NCBI RefSeq assembly: GCF_016894445.1 | Contig: NZ_CP056775.1 | Location: 2,420,001 to 2,484,000 of the forward strand | Length of the DNA stretch: 64,000 bases | Source of the DNA: Dyadobacter sandarakinus | GTDB taxonomy: Bacteria > Bacteroidota > Bacteroidia > Cytophagales > Spirosomataceae | Direction: 5' to 3' | Shown here: one piece after another, positions 24,040 to 32,802 of the stretch | Numbering within the stretch: position 1 is the stretch's first letter | Layout of the letters: each line of letters opens with the position of its first letter | The notes under the pieces: generated by a model | Databases searched by the model: none | Told to the model about the DNA's origin: nothing | The model's input: the letters and a program-made list of their open reading frames with translations, nothing else | Made by a program: the position numbers and the translations under genes

Positions 24040-27000
24040 ATGGGAAAATCTTCGACCCTGAAAATCGGTAACGGAGCTTTGCGAAACGGGATGATGCACG
24101 CCATGTTTGCCTGCTGTATCCCCGGCCTTTGTGCCGCCAGCCAACCGCTTGCATCCGGCCGCACCAGGCCGTCCATGCAGATCACCAAAGAAATTACGCT
24201 TACCGGAAAAGTCGTAACTGATGGTACGGCCGACGGCCTTCCTGGCGTAACTGTCGTAATTTCAGAAGCAAATGGTGCCAACAAACAGGGGGCAACCACC
24301 AATGAGTCAGGCACATTCACGTTTTCCAACCTGCAAACCGGAACGCGTTATAACCTGGAATTCAGCTATATCGGCTATGAAAAACAAACCCTGGCCGATT
24401 TCCTGCTGACCGAGTCCAACAACAGCTCCATTGAAATCAAACTAAAAGAATCCGCCTCCAACCTGGGCGAAGTAGTAGTGGTAGGCTACGGCAGTACTAC
24501 CAAAAAAGACATTACAGGTTCTGTCAAATCCCTTAAAAGTGCGGAGTTCAATGCCGGTATCATCAACTCACCCGAGCAATTATTGCAGGGTAAAGTGTCC
24601 GGAGTGAACGTGACCTCGGCTACCGGCGAGCCCGGCGGTAAAACCAACATCACCGTGCGTGGTCCTGGCGGCGTGCGTACAGGCAGTACGCCCCTATTTG
24701 TGGTGGACGGACTGGCTCTGGACAACAGCAGCACGGGAGGCGACGTCAACCCGCTCAACTTCCTGAATCCGCAGGATATTGAATCGATCGACGTGCTGAA
24801 AGATGCTTCTGCCACGGCCATTTATGGTGCACGCGGTGCCAATGGCGTCATCCTGATTACCACCAAGAAAGGAAAATCAGGCCAGGCAAGCGTGACGTAC
24901 TCGGGAAGCCTCGCACTGTCGACCCTGGCACGTCCGCTGGATGTACTTTCAGGGCCTGAATTTCTGGCAGAATCAGCCAAGCTCGGCGCGCCCGTCATCG
25001 ACGGCAAGGCGGACACCGACTGGCAGAAGGAGATTTCGCGTACGGCTACCACGCATAACCACAATATTTCCATTGGCGGTGGTACTGAAAAAATGACCTA
25101 CTATGCTTCGTTCGGTGCGCAGAAGCAGCAAGGCGTACTCAAAGGCAGCCAGCAGGATCGCTATACAGGCCGCGTTAACCTGTCGCAGAAGTTGTTTGAG
25201 GACCGTGTAACGCTGGATGTAAACCTGAACGCGACCAACACCAAAAATCAACGCCCGAACATTCAGGGTATGATCGGCAGTGCGCTGACCATCAACCCCA
25301 CCTACGCGCCCTATGACCAAAACGGGCAGCTTGTTCAGTATCAGGATTTCACGAACCCTTTGTTTACGCTGCGGCAATACAAGGAGCTCCTGACAACCAA
25401 CCGGGTGCTTGCCAGCATTTCCCCCTCTGTCAAGATCATTGAAGGGTTGGTTTACAAGCTGAACTTTGGTCTGGACAACTCCACGGCTACCCAGGACCGG
25501 CAGACTTTGCCCAGCACCATACCTGCTGAGGTAGGACGTCTGGAAAATTATGGTTTGCGCAATACCAACAAGCTGATCGAAAACTACCTTACCTACACGC
25601 TGAACAACAAGACCCACAGTTTCAACGCATTGATAGGGCACTCGTACCAGCATATTTTCCTTCAGAGCAGAAATTTCAGCATTAACAAATTTCCAATTTC
25701 CGACATTGAGCCCATATACAACCCGGGTCTCGGACAGGATCTTTCGCTCGTACTGAACCAGCCGGGCGGCTTTGCCACAATCAATGAGCTGCAATCGTTT
25801 TTTGGACGTTTGAATTATGGTTTCAAGGATAAATACCTGGTAACTGCGACTTTGCGGGTGGATGGTTCTTCCAAATTCGGTACCAACAACAAGTACGGCT
25901 CATTCCCGTCGTTCTCTGTCGGCTGGCGCATTTCGGAAGAGTCTTTCATGAAATCTTCCCCATTCTCGGAACTGAAACTCCGCGCCGGATGGGGATCAAC
26001 GGGTAACCAGGAAATCCCGTCAAAAATCACACAGGCAAGGTTTACCTCAGTGGTATCCGGAACCACCAGCTACCCGCTCAGCGGATCCGGGACTTACCCT
26101 GCAGGTACTACCAACACCCGTCTGGCCAACCCCGATATCCAGTGGGAGGTTTCCAAACAGACCGACCTGGGTCTCGATTTCGGATTGTTCAAAGGTGCAT
26201 TGAGCGGTGAGATTGATTATTTCAGAAAAACATCGGAGAAAATCCTGCTCGAAGTAATTCCTGCGGATCCCGTGCAGCCGGCAGGTACTTTCTGGACCAA
26301 TGTACCCAATATGCGCATTATCAACCAGGGCCTGGAACTGGACCTGAATTACCGTAATGCATTGGAAAACGGCCTTCGGTACTCCATTGCAGGAAATATT
26401 ACTTTTATCAAAAATGAAGTAAAAAACTCGCCCTACTCGGTCATTCCTTCGGGTTCAGCCCAGGGTTCGGGTTTAACTTCGGCGACGATCAACGGCTACC
26501 TCAACAACCAGCCGATCGGCACATTTTTCCTGAAAGAGTTTACAGGTTTTGATGAAAATGGTATCAGTACTTTCCGCGATGTAGACGGAGACGGTATTAT
26601 CACCGACAAAGACCGCGTGGCTGCGGGTACCGCATTGCCGACCCGCATGTACAATTTCAGCGGAAACATCAACTACAAAGCGTTCGACCTGACGGCCAAC
26701 TTCAATGGTGTGGCGGGAAACAAGGTGTACGACAATACAGCCAACTCCAACTTTTACAAACTGAAACTGTCGAAAGGTGTGAATGTAACGCGGGAAGCAT
26801 TTGCCGATGCCGCTGAGTCTGTCAACAACTCGGCGCCTGTATCGACCCGGTACCTGAAAAACGGTTCTTTCCTGAGGCTGAACAATCTTGTGCTGGGCTA
26901 TAACCTCAATACCTCGAAACTTGGCATCAACAGGTGGATACAAACCGCGCGCATTTCAGTAACCGGCCAGAACCTGATCGTCTGGACAAAGTATAACGGC

Positions 27001-27117
27001 TACGATCCGGAGGTAAATAACGACCGCTCGGTAAACGGAATTACTTCCTATGGTATCGACTACCTGAGTTATCCCAAAGCAAAAACGGTCATTTTTGCGA
27101 TCAACCTCGGCTTTTAA
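24040..27117 (+). CDS. susC: SusC/RagA-family TonB-dependent outer-membrane transporter
   Basis: 1025 residues. An N-terminal export signal is followed by a carboxypeptidase-D-like domain (ITLTGKVVTDGTADGLPGVTV, about 53-130). The TonB box and plug segment shows LGEVVVVGYGSTTKKDITGS, LFVVDGLALDN, PQDIESIDVLKDASATAIYG and RGANGVILITTKKGK, all textbook SusC. A 22-strand barrel fills the rest, ending in AKTVIFAINLGF. Its SusD partner begins 12 bp downstream. No glycosidase is attached to the pair. Operators shared with the iol cluster suggest it imports inositol or a derivative; the signature alone does not show the substrate. Confidence 0.92.
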   Translation: MGKSSTLKIGNGALRNGMMHAMFACCIPGLCAASQPLASGRTRPSMQITKEITLTGKVVTDGTADGLPGVTVVISEANGANKQGATTNESGTFTFSNLQTGTRYNLEFSYIGYEKQTLADFLLTESNNSSIEIKLKESASNLGEVVVVGYGSTTKKDITGSVKSLKSAEFNAGIINSPEQLLQGKVSGVNVTSATGEPGGKTNITVRGPGGVRTGSTPLFVVDGLALDNSSTGGDVNPLNFLNPQDIESIDVLKDASATAIYGARGANGVILITTKKGKSGQASVTYSGSLALSTLARPLDVLSGPEFLAESAKLGAPVIDGKADTDWQKEISRTATTHNHNISIGGGTEKMTYYASFGAQKQQGVLKGSQQDRYTGRVNLSQKLFEDRVTLDVNLNATNTKNQRPNIQGMIGSALTINPTYAPYDQNGQLVQYQDFTNPLFTLRQYKELLTTNRVLASISPSVKIIEGLVYKLNFGLDNSTATQDRQTLPSTIPAEVGRLENYGLRNTNKLIENYLTYTLNNKTHSFNALIGHSYQHIFLQSRNFSINKFPISDIEPIYNPGLGQDLSLVLNQPGGFATINELQSFFGRLNYGFKDKYLVTATLRVDGSSKFGTNNKYGSFPSFSVGWRISEESFMKSSPFSELKLRAGWGSTGNQEIPSKITQARFTSVVSGTTSYPLSGSGTYPAGTTNTRLANPDIQWEVSKQTDLGLDFGLFKGALSGEIDYFRKTSEKILLEVIPADPVQPAGTFWTNVPNMRIINQGLELDLNYRNALENGLRYSIAGNITFIKNEVKNSPYSVIPSGSAQGSGLTSATINGYLNNQPIGTFFLKEFTGFDENGISTFRDVDGDGIITDKDRVAAGTALPTRMYNFSGNINYKAFDLTANFNGVAGNKVYDNTANSNFYKLKLSKGVNVTREAFADAAESVNNSAPVSTRYLKNGSFLRLNNLVLGYNLNTSKLGINRWIQTARISVTGQNLIVWTKYNGYDPEVNNDRSVNGITSYGIDYLSYPKAKTVIFAINLGF

Positions 27118-27128
27118 TTTTTGTATCA

Positions 27129-28823
27129 ATGAAAAAGAAATTATCACTCATATTCTCGGGAGTAGCCCTGCTGATGTTCAGCAATGCATGTACCGACCTT
27201 CAGGAGCAAGTACTGGACGAAACCCTTACTGCAAACCTGTCCGTAGAGGAAGCTGCAAACGGGCTCCTGGCGCCCAGCTATGCCTTGCTGCCCAACCTTT
27301 TCCAGCATACGACTTATTTTGCATTGCAGGAAATCTCGACCGACGAAGCCATCCTTCCCTACCGCGGTGGCACGGACTGGGGCGACAATGGAATTTACCT
27401 GGCATTGCACCAGCACAATACCACCAGTACGGACCCCAATGTGCTCAATACGTGGAACCAGCTGGTACAGTCAATTTCCAGATGCATTACCGCGATCAAT
27501 GGTCTGAAAACGTCGACTTCGGCCAATGCGGCCTTGTACACGGCGGAGGCACGCGGGATGCGGGCGTACTATAATATGGTGCTGCTCGATCTTTTCGGCA
27601 TTGTGTTTGTCAAAGATGATCCGGCATTAACGTCGACCATCCTGCGCGGTGACGAGGCGGTGAAATACATTGAAAGCGAACTCCTGGCCGTAGAGCCTGT
27701 GCTGCAATCCAAAGCAACCGTAGGGCCGGGCCGCCTGAACCAGGCTGCGATCTGGGGTTTGCTTTCGCGCCTGTACCTGAATGCGGCCGTTTACCGCAAT
27801 ATCTATGGTACAAGTTTCGATTTCAAAGCAGATGAAATGGACAAGGTGATCCAGTATGCTGACAAGATCATTAACTCCGGTCAGGCGAAACTATCGGCGG
27901 ATTACTTCTCCATTTTCGGAAACAACAACCATACGAATGACGAGATCATTTTCGCGGTAGACCAGCGGCCGGAACTCAATGGTCACAACCGGATGGCCTA
28001 CTTCTCGATCTCCGGTGACCAGTTTCCCCTGGCGGCATTCCCTGCTGCGAATGGAACTGATGGTCCGGGTATCACGTCTGATTTCTACCAGAGCTGGGTA
28101 CAGGCTTACGGGGCTGTGGATCCCGCGCGTGACCCGCGTTTTTACCAGCAAAACATGTCTGTTTACACCAATGCAGCTGATACCTGCATCAATGACGCCG
28201 ACTATAAGATCAACCGCGGTATCCTGCGCGGGCAGCAATATGGTGCTCTCCGTGTGAATGGTGCATTTGTGAGGTGTGCGGATGGAAAACTGAAAGTGGG
28301 CAAGCTGAATTACGTAACGCGCAACAAGGCAGATCTGGCCGTAAACTTCTCGGAGCTGATCGACTTCACGACGGCAGGAAGCAACTACAATACAGGGTAC
28401 CGCGTAGAAAAGTATGAGTTCAGCAGCTCATCCAACACCGGTCGTAACCGAGGAGAAGCGGATATCGTGATCCTGCGTCTGGCTGACATTTACATGATGC
28501 GGGCCGAGGCAAAGCTGCGCAAAGGCGGCGATGCAGCCGGTGCGCTGGCCGATGTAAATCTGGTGCGGGCAGCACGCACCAAAACGCTGGCACCTCCTGC
28601 ACTCACCAGCATGAGCCTTGACCTGCTTTTTCGTGAAAGAGGATTTGAATTCTACTGGGAAATGCTGCGCCGCTCGGATATGATCCGCTTTGGAAAATAC
28701 GAGGGAAAATGGACGGAGAAATCAAACAGCGACGTTAAAAAACGTCTTTTCCCAATCCCGCAAACAGCGATCGACGGTGCATCCAACTCCCCTGGTTATC
28801 TGGTGCAGAATGCAGGATATTAA
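27129..28823 (+). CDS. susD: SusD/RagB-family outer-membrane lipoprotein
   Basis: 564 residues. The lipobox LLMFSNAC near residue 18-20 predicts an outer-membrane lipoprotein. The SusD fold is visible as TPR-like helices: an N-terminal segment (LNTWNQLVQSISRCITAING), EARGMRAYYNMVLLDLFG, and a C-terminal ILRLADIYMMRAEAKLRKGG then LFRERGFEFYWEMLRRSDMIR with LFPIPQTAID. These are strong SusD/RagB hallmarks. It caps the SusC channel and delivers ligand. It is co-transcribed with susC and ends at a shared terminator. Confidence 0.92.
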   Translation: MKKKLSLIFSGVALLMFSNACTDLQEQVLDETLTANLSVEEAANGLLAPSYALLPNLFQHTTYFALQEISTDEAILPYRGGTDWGDNGIYLALHQHNTTSTDPNVLNTWNQLVQSISRCITAINGLKTSTSANAALYTAEARGMRAYYNMVLLDLFGIVFVKDDPALTSTILRGDEAVKYIESELLAVEPVLQSKATVGPGRLNQAAIWGLLSRLYLNAAVYRNIYGTSFDFKADEMDKVIQYADKIINSGQAKLSADYFSIFGNNNHTNDEIIFAVDQRPELNGHNRMAYFSISGDQFPLAAFPAANGTDGPGITSDFYQSWVQAYGAVDPARDPRFYQQNMSVYTNAADTCINDADYKINRGILRGQQYGALRVNGAFVRCADGKLKVGKLNYVTRNKADLAVNFSELIDFTTAGSNYNTGYRVEKYEFSSSSNTGRNRGEADIVILRLADIYMMRAEAKLRKGGDAAGALADVNLVRAARTKTLAPPALTSMSLDLLFRERGFEFYWEMLRRSDMIRFGKYEGKWTEKSNSDVKKRLFPIPQTAIDGASNSPGYLVQNAGY

Positions 28824-28843
28824 TCCTGTTTTAAATAAAAACG

Positions 28844-28882
28844 AAAGACCTGTCCGTAATTTATGTGGGCAGGTCTTTTGTT
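28844..28882. terminator. Bidirectional terminator between susD and the aldo/keto reductase gene
   Basis: The stem AAAGACCTG / CAGGTCTTT (9 bp, extended by part of the loop) is flanked by TTTTG on the right and by A/T-rich sequence on the left. It serves the convergent stops at 28823 and 28892. Confidence 0.75.
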
Positions 28883-28891
28883 TTACATGAA

Positions 28892-29905
28892 TTAAACGTT
28901 CACAAACTGCATCTGGCCTGCATCGTAGCGCGTTCCTGATGCACTTCCTACCGGCACGACCGATTCGAGTTTCTCGATTTCTGCCTGATCCAGGACCAGG
29001 TTTGCGGCAGCGGCATTCTCTTCAATGTACCTGACACGCTTTGTCCCGGGAATTGCCACCGTATTTTTTCTGGAAAGTACCCAGGCAAGGGCCAGCTGTG
29101 ATGGAGTAGCTCCCTTTTCTGCGGCCAGCTCCTGGATTTGCTTCAACAATTCCAGATTTTTGTAAAAATTATCTCCCTGAAAACGCGGGATATGCCTGCG
29201 GAAATCATCTGCTGTAAAATCATCAGGACTTTGCAGGTCGCCTGTGATAAAGCCGCGGCCCAGCGGCGAGTATGCAACAAACCCGATGCCGAGCTCATCC
29301 AGGGTCGCTAACACCCCATTGACCTCCGGCTCCCTTTCAAAAAGCGAATATTCGGTTTGCACGGCAGACAGGGGGTGCACGCCATGTGCTTTACGGATCG
29401 TGTCGCCGGAAACCTCGGAAAGCCCGATATACCTGACCTTACCTTCCTGAACCAGTTCGCTCATTGCACCTACGGTTTCCTCCACCGGGGTTTCGGGATC
29501 AATGCGGTGCAGGTAGTACAGGTCGATGTAGTCGGTACCCAGGTTTTTAAGGGATCGTTCGGCAGCTTTCTTCACGTAATCAGGCCGTCCGTTGAACTTC
29601 CAGGTCAGCTTTTCATCATCCCCTACTTCGAAACCGAATTTTGTAGCAATGGTATATTGATCCCGCCGACCTTTGATGGCTTTCGCAATAAGCCGCTCAT
29701 TCAGCAGGGGGCCGTACAAGTCGGCCGTATCCAGAAAATCAATGCCGAGCTCCAATGCCCTGTGAATCGTGGCGATCGACTCAGCTTCATTGGCTTTTCC
29801 ATAAATATCCCCGCCGGCAATCGGCGTCATTCCCATGCAGCCAAGACCTTCAACAGCGACATCCAGACCCTGAGAACCCAGTTTTATACGTTTTACCTTG
29901 CTCAT
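28892..29905 (-). CDS. Aldo/keto reductase
   Basis: 337 residues, soluble NADPH-dependent (beta/alpha)8 barrel. Residues fit the AKR layout: LGCMGMTP near 24, FLDTADLYG with the catalytic Asp and Tyr near 58-63, TKFGF with the Lys, YYLHRIDPETPVEETV with the His, and IPGTKRVRYIEENAAA for cofactor binding. It reduces aldehydes or ketones; the substrate is unclear, and family members include YakC/pyridoxal-type reductases. The AraC gene just upstream on the same strand (gap about 87 bp) is its likely regulator. Confidence 0.88.
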   Translation of the reverse strand: MSKVKRIKLGSQGLDVAVEGLGCMGMTPIAGGDIYGKANEAESIATIHRALELGIDFLDTADLYGPLLNERLIAKAIKGRRDQYTIATKFGFEVGDDEKLTWKFNGRPDYVKKAAERSLKNLGTDYIDLYYLHRIDPETPVEETVGAMSELVQEGKVRYIGLSEVSGDTIRKAHGVHPLSAVQTEYSLFEREPEVNGVLATLDELGIGFVAYSPLGRGFITGDLQSPDDFTADDFRRHIPRFQGDNFYKNLELLKQIQELAAEKGATPSQLALAWVLSRKNTVAIPGTKRVRYIEENAAAANLVLDQAEIEKLESVVPVGSASGTRYDAGQMQFVNV

Positions 29906-29992
29906 GTTCTACTTGTTAAGTTTTTACATGGGCAAAGGTATGCGGTGCTGCTTAGCCGGCTGGTAATGCTTTCAAAGCAATAATTATAGTTT

Positions 29993-30880
29993 TCAAAGTA
30001 TTTTACGGAGTGCGAGAGGAGTAGAGCCGGTGTGTTTTTTTATAAAATTATTGAAGTACGATGGGTACTCAAATCCAAGACTGTATGCAATCTCCGCTAC
30101 ACTGCGGTCGGTATAATGCAGCAGCGACCGCGCTTCACCCAAAATCCGCTCATTGATATGGGTAGTGGTAGACTTCCCGGTAACCTCCTGCACGGCTGCA
30201 TTCAAATGATTTACATGTACAGACAACTGGCTTGCAAAGTCGCCTGCCTTTTTAAAAAGAATGGTACTGGAAGGAGCATCTACCGGAAATTGCCTTTCCA
30301 GCAGATCGAGAAATAATCTGGCAATACGCGCTGCGGCATTGGGAGGATTGAAGTAAGCAACTGAAGGCTGCATTTTGATCGCCTCATGGATGATCAGGTT
30401 GAGCTGACTGCGGATAATGTCGTATTTGTATAGATATTCACTATTTGCCTCCATGCGCATACGCTGGAAAATGCTTTCCAGATAGGTAATCTGCTGATCG
30501 TCTATAAAATACACCGGATCGGCGCCGACTTTGAACAAATTGGCCTCTTGCAGGCTCTCGGCACGGTCAGGGGTATATAGAAATTGGTTTGCAAATAGAC
30601 AAAAATAGCCACGGGGCAAACCGTCTCGGGCTTCCCAGGCATAAGGTATAATGGGTGTTGTAAGTACCAGAGCGGGCCTGTCGATGGTGATACCCCGGCT
30701 GGCATAAAGCAGCTCACTCGATCCCCCAAGGATGAGGCTTATTTTATAATAATCACGCCGGTTATAGGAAGCCAGCCCGCATTGATCTTCCCCGATCCCG
30801 GATACCCGGAACTGGGCTCCACCCGGCGGCAATCCCGCAAACCGATCCTCTTTCGCTGTCGAAATCAATGTTTGCTCCAT
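29993..30880 (-). CDS. AraC-family transcriptional regulator
   Basis: 295 residues from the ATG at 30880; a TTG seven codons upstream is unlikely. An N-terminal cupin-like sensing domain (VSGIGEDQCGLASYNRRDYY) is followed by a C-terminal double helix-turn-helix (TTHINERILGEARSLLHYTD; SVAEIAYSLGFEYPSYFNNF; KKHTGSTPLALRK). The second HTH is the classic AraC signature. It probably controls the aldo/keto reductase gene downstream, as in many AraC-AKR pairs. Confidence 0.87.
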   Translation of the reverse strand: MEQTLISTAKEDRFAGLPPGGAQFRVSGIGEDQCGLASYNRRDYYKISLILGGSSELLYASRGITIDRPALVLTTPIIPYAWEARDGLPRGYFCLFANQFLYTPDRAESLQEANLFKVGADPVYFIDDQQITYLESIFQRMRMEANSEYLYKYDIIRSQLNLIIHEAIKMQPSVAYFNPPNAAARIARLFLDLLERQFPVDAPSSTILFKKAGDFASQLSVHVNHLNAAVQEVTGKSTTTHINERILGEARSLLHYTDRSVAEIAYSLGFEYPSYFNNFIKKHTGSTPLALRKIL

Positions 30881-30919
30881 AAGCGAAATTAAGGATTTCA
30901 AAGGATTTCGATGTAAACC

Positions 30920-31210
30920 TTACAAAGTAATCTGGACATGCACTTTACCTCCGAGGCCCTTTTCGACAATTTCACACAACGTTTTCAAGGTCAGGTTAGC
31001 ACCATCATTCTCAACTTTCGAAATATATTCCCGTTTTTTCTGAACGATTGCTGCGAGCTGCGATTGGGTCAGTTTCCTTTCTTCCCTTGCTTTTCTGAGA
31101 AGTAGTCCTACTTTAAAGCCCTCAAAATCTCTCTCCAAAGCATCCCGCCGGTCTGTGCCCTTCAAACCGTATACTTCATCCTTAATACTATCCCAAGGTT
31201 TTACTTCCAT
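30920..31210 (-). CDS. HigA/XRE-family antitoxin
   Basis: 96 residues. The XRE helix-turn-helix lies near residues 32-88: LRKAREERKLTQSQLAAIVQ (LTQSQLA helix) and KKREYISKVENDGANLTLKT. It overlaps the end of the toxin gene at 31201-31210, so translation is coupled. It should bind the HigB-like protein and repress its own promoter. The order toxin then antitoxin is typical of higBA. Confidence 0.85.
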   Translation of the reverse strand: MEVKPWDSIKDEVYGLKGTDRRDALERDFEGFKVGLLLRKAREERKLTQSQLAAIVQKKREYISKVENDGANLTLKTLCEIVEKGLGGKVHVQITL

Positions 31211-31557
31211 CCTGACTGGTCTTTTAATCTATGAAAATCATTCATCAGCTTAACCACTCTATCAATTTCGCAGCGAGGCGTTTTTTGTGTTTTTTTCTGG
31301 AATCCGGTTAAAAGAATTACCATGCGTTCATTCTCGAAAAAGCAGAATATGCGCCAAATGTCGGATCCCAGTTGAATGCGTACTTCATACAACCCCTGGG
31401 CACCTGCTATATGTTTCAGGCAGTTAGCTGGTACGCGCTGCAATGTTTCTATTGCGTTGATTACCTTGAAGATCTTGTCCTGCACCTTTACAGGCTGTGC
31501 ACTCAGAAAAGCTTCAAAGTAGGGCCCGAAAGCGACAACTTCTCTAATTTTATCCAC
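31201..31557 (-). CDS. HigB/RelE-like mRNA interferase toxin
   Basis: 118 residues, a phage Gp49/HigB-like ParE-RelE fold. LFEVRIQL-type strand appears as GLYEVRIQLGSDIWRIFCFF, followed by VILLTGFQKKTQKTP, which is the typical C-terminal signature (FxKKTQKTP). It is predicted to cleave translated mRNA. It lies directly after lacI on the same strand, 86 bp downstream. Confidence 0.85.
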   Translation of the reverse strand: MDKIREVVAFGPYFEAFLSAQPVKVQDKIFKVINAIETLQRVPANCLKHIAGAQGLYEVRIQLGSDIWRIFCFFENERMVILLTGFQKKTQKTPRCEIDRVVKLMNDFHRLKDQSGWK

Positions 31558-31643
31558 AATAAAGGTAACTTAAAGATTACTCCAATTTAAGTTCGACCTG
31601 ATTGTGACAGTATAAGTTGAAAAAGTAACGCTTGATTTTACCC

Positions 31644-32675
31644 TCAAATCCGAAGCGACGATTCCCTGATCACCAGCTCCGAGGGCAATACGATATGCTC
31701 GGGCAGGAAATCACCCGATCCATTGACCTGGTTCAGAAAAAGGCGCGATGCTTCCATTCCGATCTTCCGGCCAGGGCGGCTTACCGTGGTCAGCGAAGGA
31801 AACATGTAGGCTGAAATCGGGGAATTATCAAAACCAACAAACCCGATATCCTGCGGGATTTTCAGGTTTTTGTCCTTCACCACCCGCATGGCCCCGATAG
31901 CTACCTGATCATTGACCCCAAAAATGGCGTCCGGCGGCGACCCCATGTCCAGCAGCCTTTTGGTAGGCACGATAGCACTCTCCACATTGAAATTGGTGTT
32001 GATGATCAGCTCTTCAAGGATAGGCATTTCGTATTTTTTCAAACAATCAATGTACCCTTTCAGGCGCTGTTCCGATACGGTAAGCCCGTTCGGACCTTTG
32101 AGGTGCGCAATGTTCCGGTACCCGATGTTGATCAGATGCTCCACGGCGGCAAATGCTCCGTGGTAATCGTCCACGGTCGCGCGGCTGGTTTGAAAGTCCT
32201 CGTACTCGCGATCAATAAAAATGAGCGGGGTTTTGCGCTGGATCACATTTTCGAGGTGCTCATAGTAGCCGGAATCGTACGTTTCCTGGGCCACGGACAG
32301 GAATATGCCTTCGGTCCGGTTGGAAAGCAGCTTGGACAGATATTCCTTTTCGAGCAGGTAATTTTCATTGGTCACACAAATATTGAGCGTGTAACCCATC
32401 GGCTGAAGTACCGTGTGCAGGCCCTCAATCACGGCTGTTTCGTAGTAGTTGCTGATCGTTGGTACCACCACACCGAGGGAAGCCGTTTTTTTATTGAGCA
32501 AACTCAGGGATACCTCATTACGCTGGTAACCTACTTCCCGGGCATATTCCTGGATATTCTTGCGGGTATCTTCATTGATAGCAGGATGGTCGTTGAGCGC
32601 CCTGGAAACGGTGGAAGGCGAACATCTGAACCGGCGGGCTATGTCTTTTATGGTAACAGGACGGGAAGGATTCAT
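31644..32675 (-). CDS. LacI-family transcriptional regulator (probable inositol regulator)
   Basis: 343 residues. The N-terminal HTH TIKDIARRFRCSPSTVSRAL (about 8-27) and hinge helix YQRN are typical LacI; the rest is a periplasmic-binding-like ligand domain with VVVPTISNYYETAVIEGL, PLIFIDREYE, IFGVNDQVAIGAMRVVKD and FVGFDNSPISAYMFPSLT. It is divergent from iolB with an operator in the 127-bp gap, so it probably represses iol and is released by inositol or a pathway intermediate. This differs from the DeoR-type IolR of Bacillus. Activator function cannot be excluded. Confidence 0.88.
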   Translation of the reverse strand: MNPSRPVTIKDIARRFRCSPSTVSRALNDHPAINEDTRKNIQEYAREVGYQRNEVSLSLLNKKTASLGVVVPTISNYYETAVIEGLHTVLQPMGYTLNICVTNENYLLEKEYLSKLLSNRTEGIFLSVAQETYDSGYYEHLENVIQRKTPLIFIDREYEDFQTSRATVDDYHGAFAAVEHLINIGYRNIAHLKGPNGLTVSEQRLKGYIDCLKKYEMPILEELIINTNFNVESAIVPTKRLLDMGSPPDAIFGVNDQVAIGAMRVVKDKNLKIPQDIGFVGFDNSPISAYMFPSLTTVSRPGRKIGMEASRLFLNQVNGSGDFLPEHIVLPSELVIRESSLRI

Positions 32676-32712
32676 TCTTTGAATTAAAGCAATTAAAACT
32701 TAGAAATTTTTT

Positions 32713-32750
32713 CAAACGTTTGCATTCGTTATCAGCATATTTACATTTTG
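32713..32750 (+). promoter_or_regulatory. iolB promoter with LacI operator over the -33 element
   Basis: The operator CAAACGTTTGCA (32713-32724) includes TTTG (32719-32722), which is followed 19 bp later by TACATTTTG (32742-32750). That is the Bacteroidota -33/-7 arrangement, with a -7 element one base longer than TAnnTTTG. Bound LacI would therefore block sigma binding. The leader to the iolB ATG would be about 45 nt. The same operator lies about 40 bp from the lacI start, so autoregulation is likely. Confidence 0.6.
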
Positions 32751-32802
32751 TGTTTAATTTATACAAGACTATCATTGCGCAAATGTAATTGAAAACAGCG
32801 CA

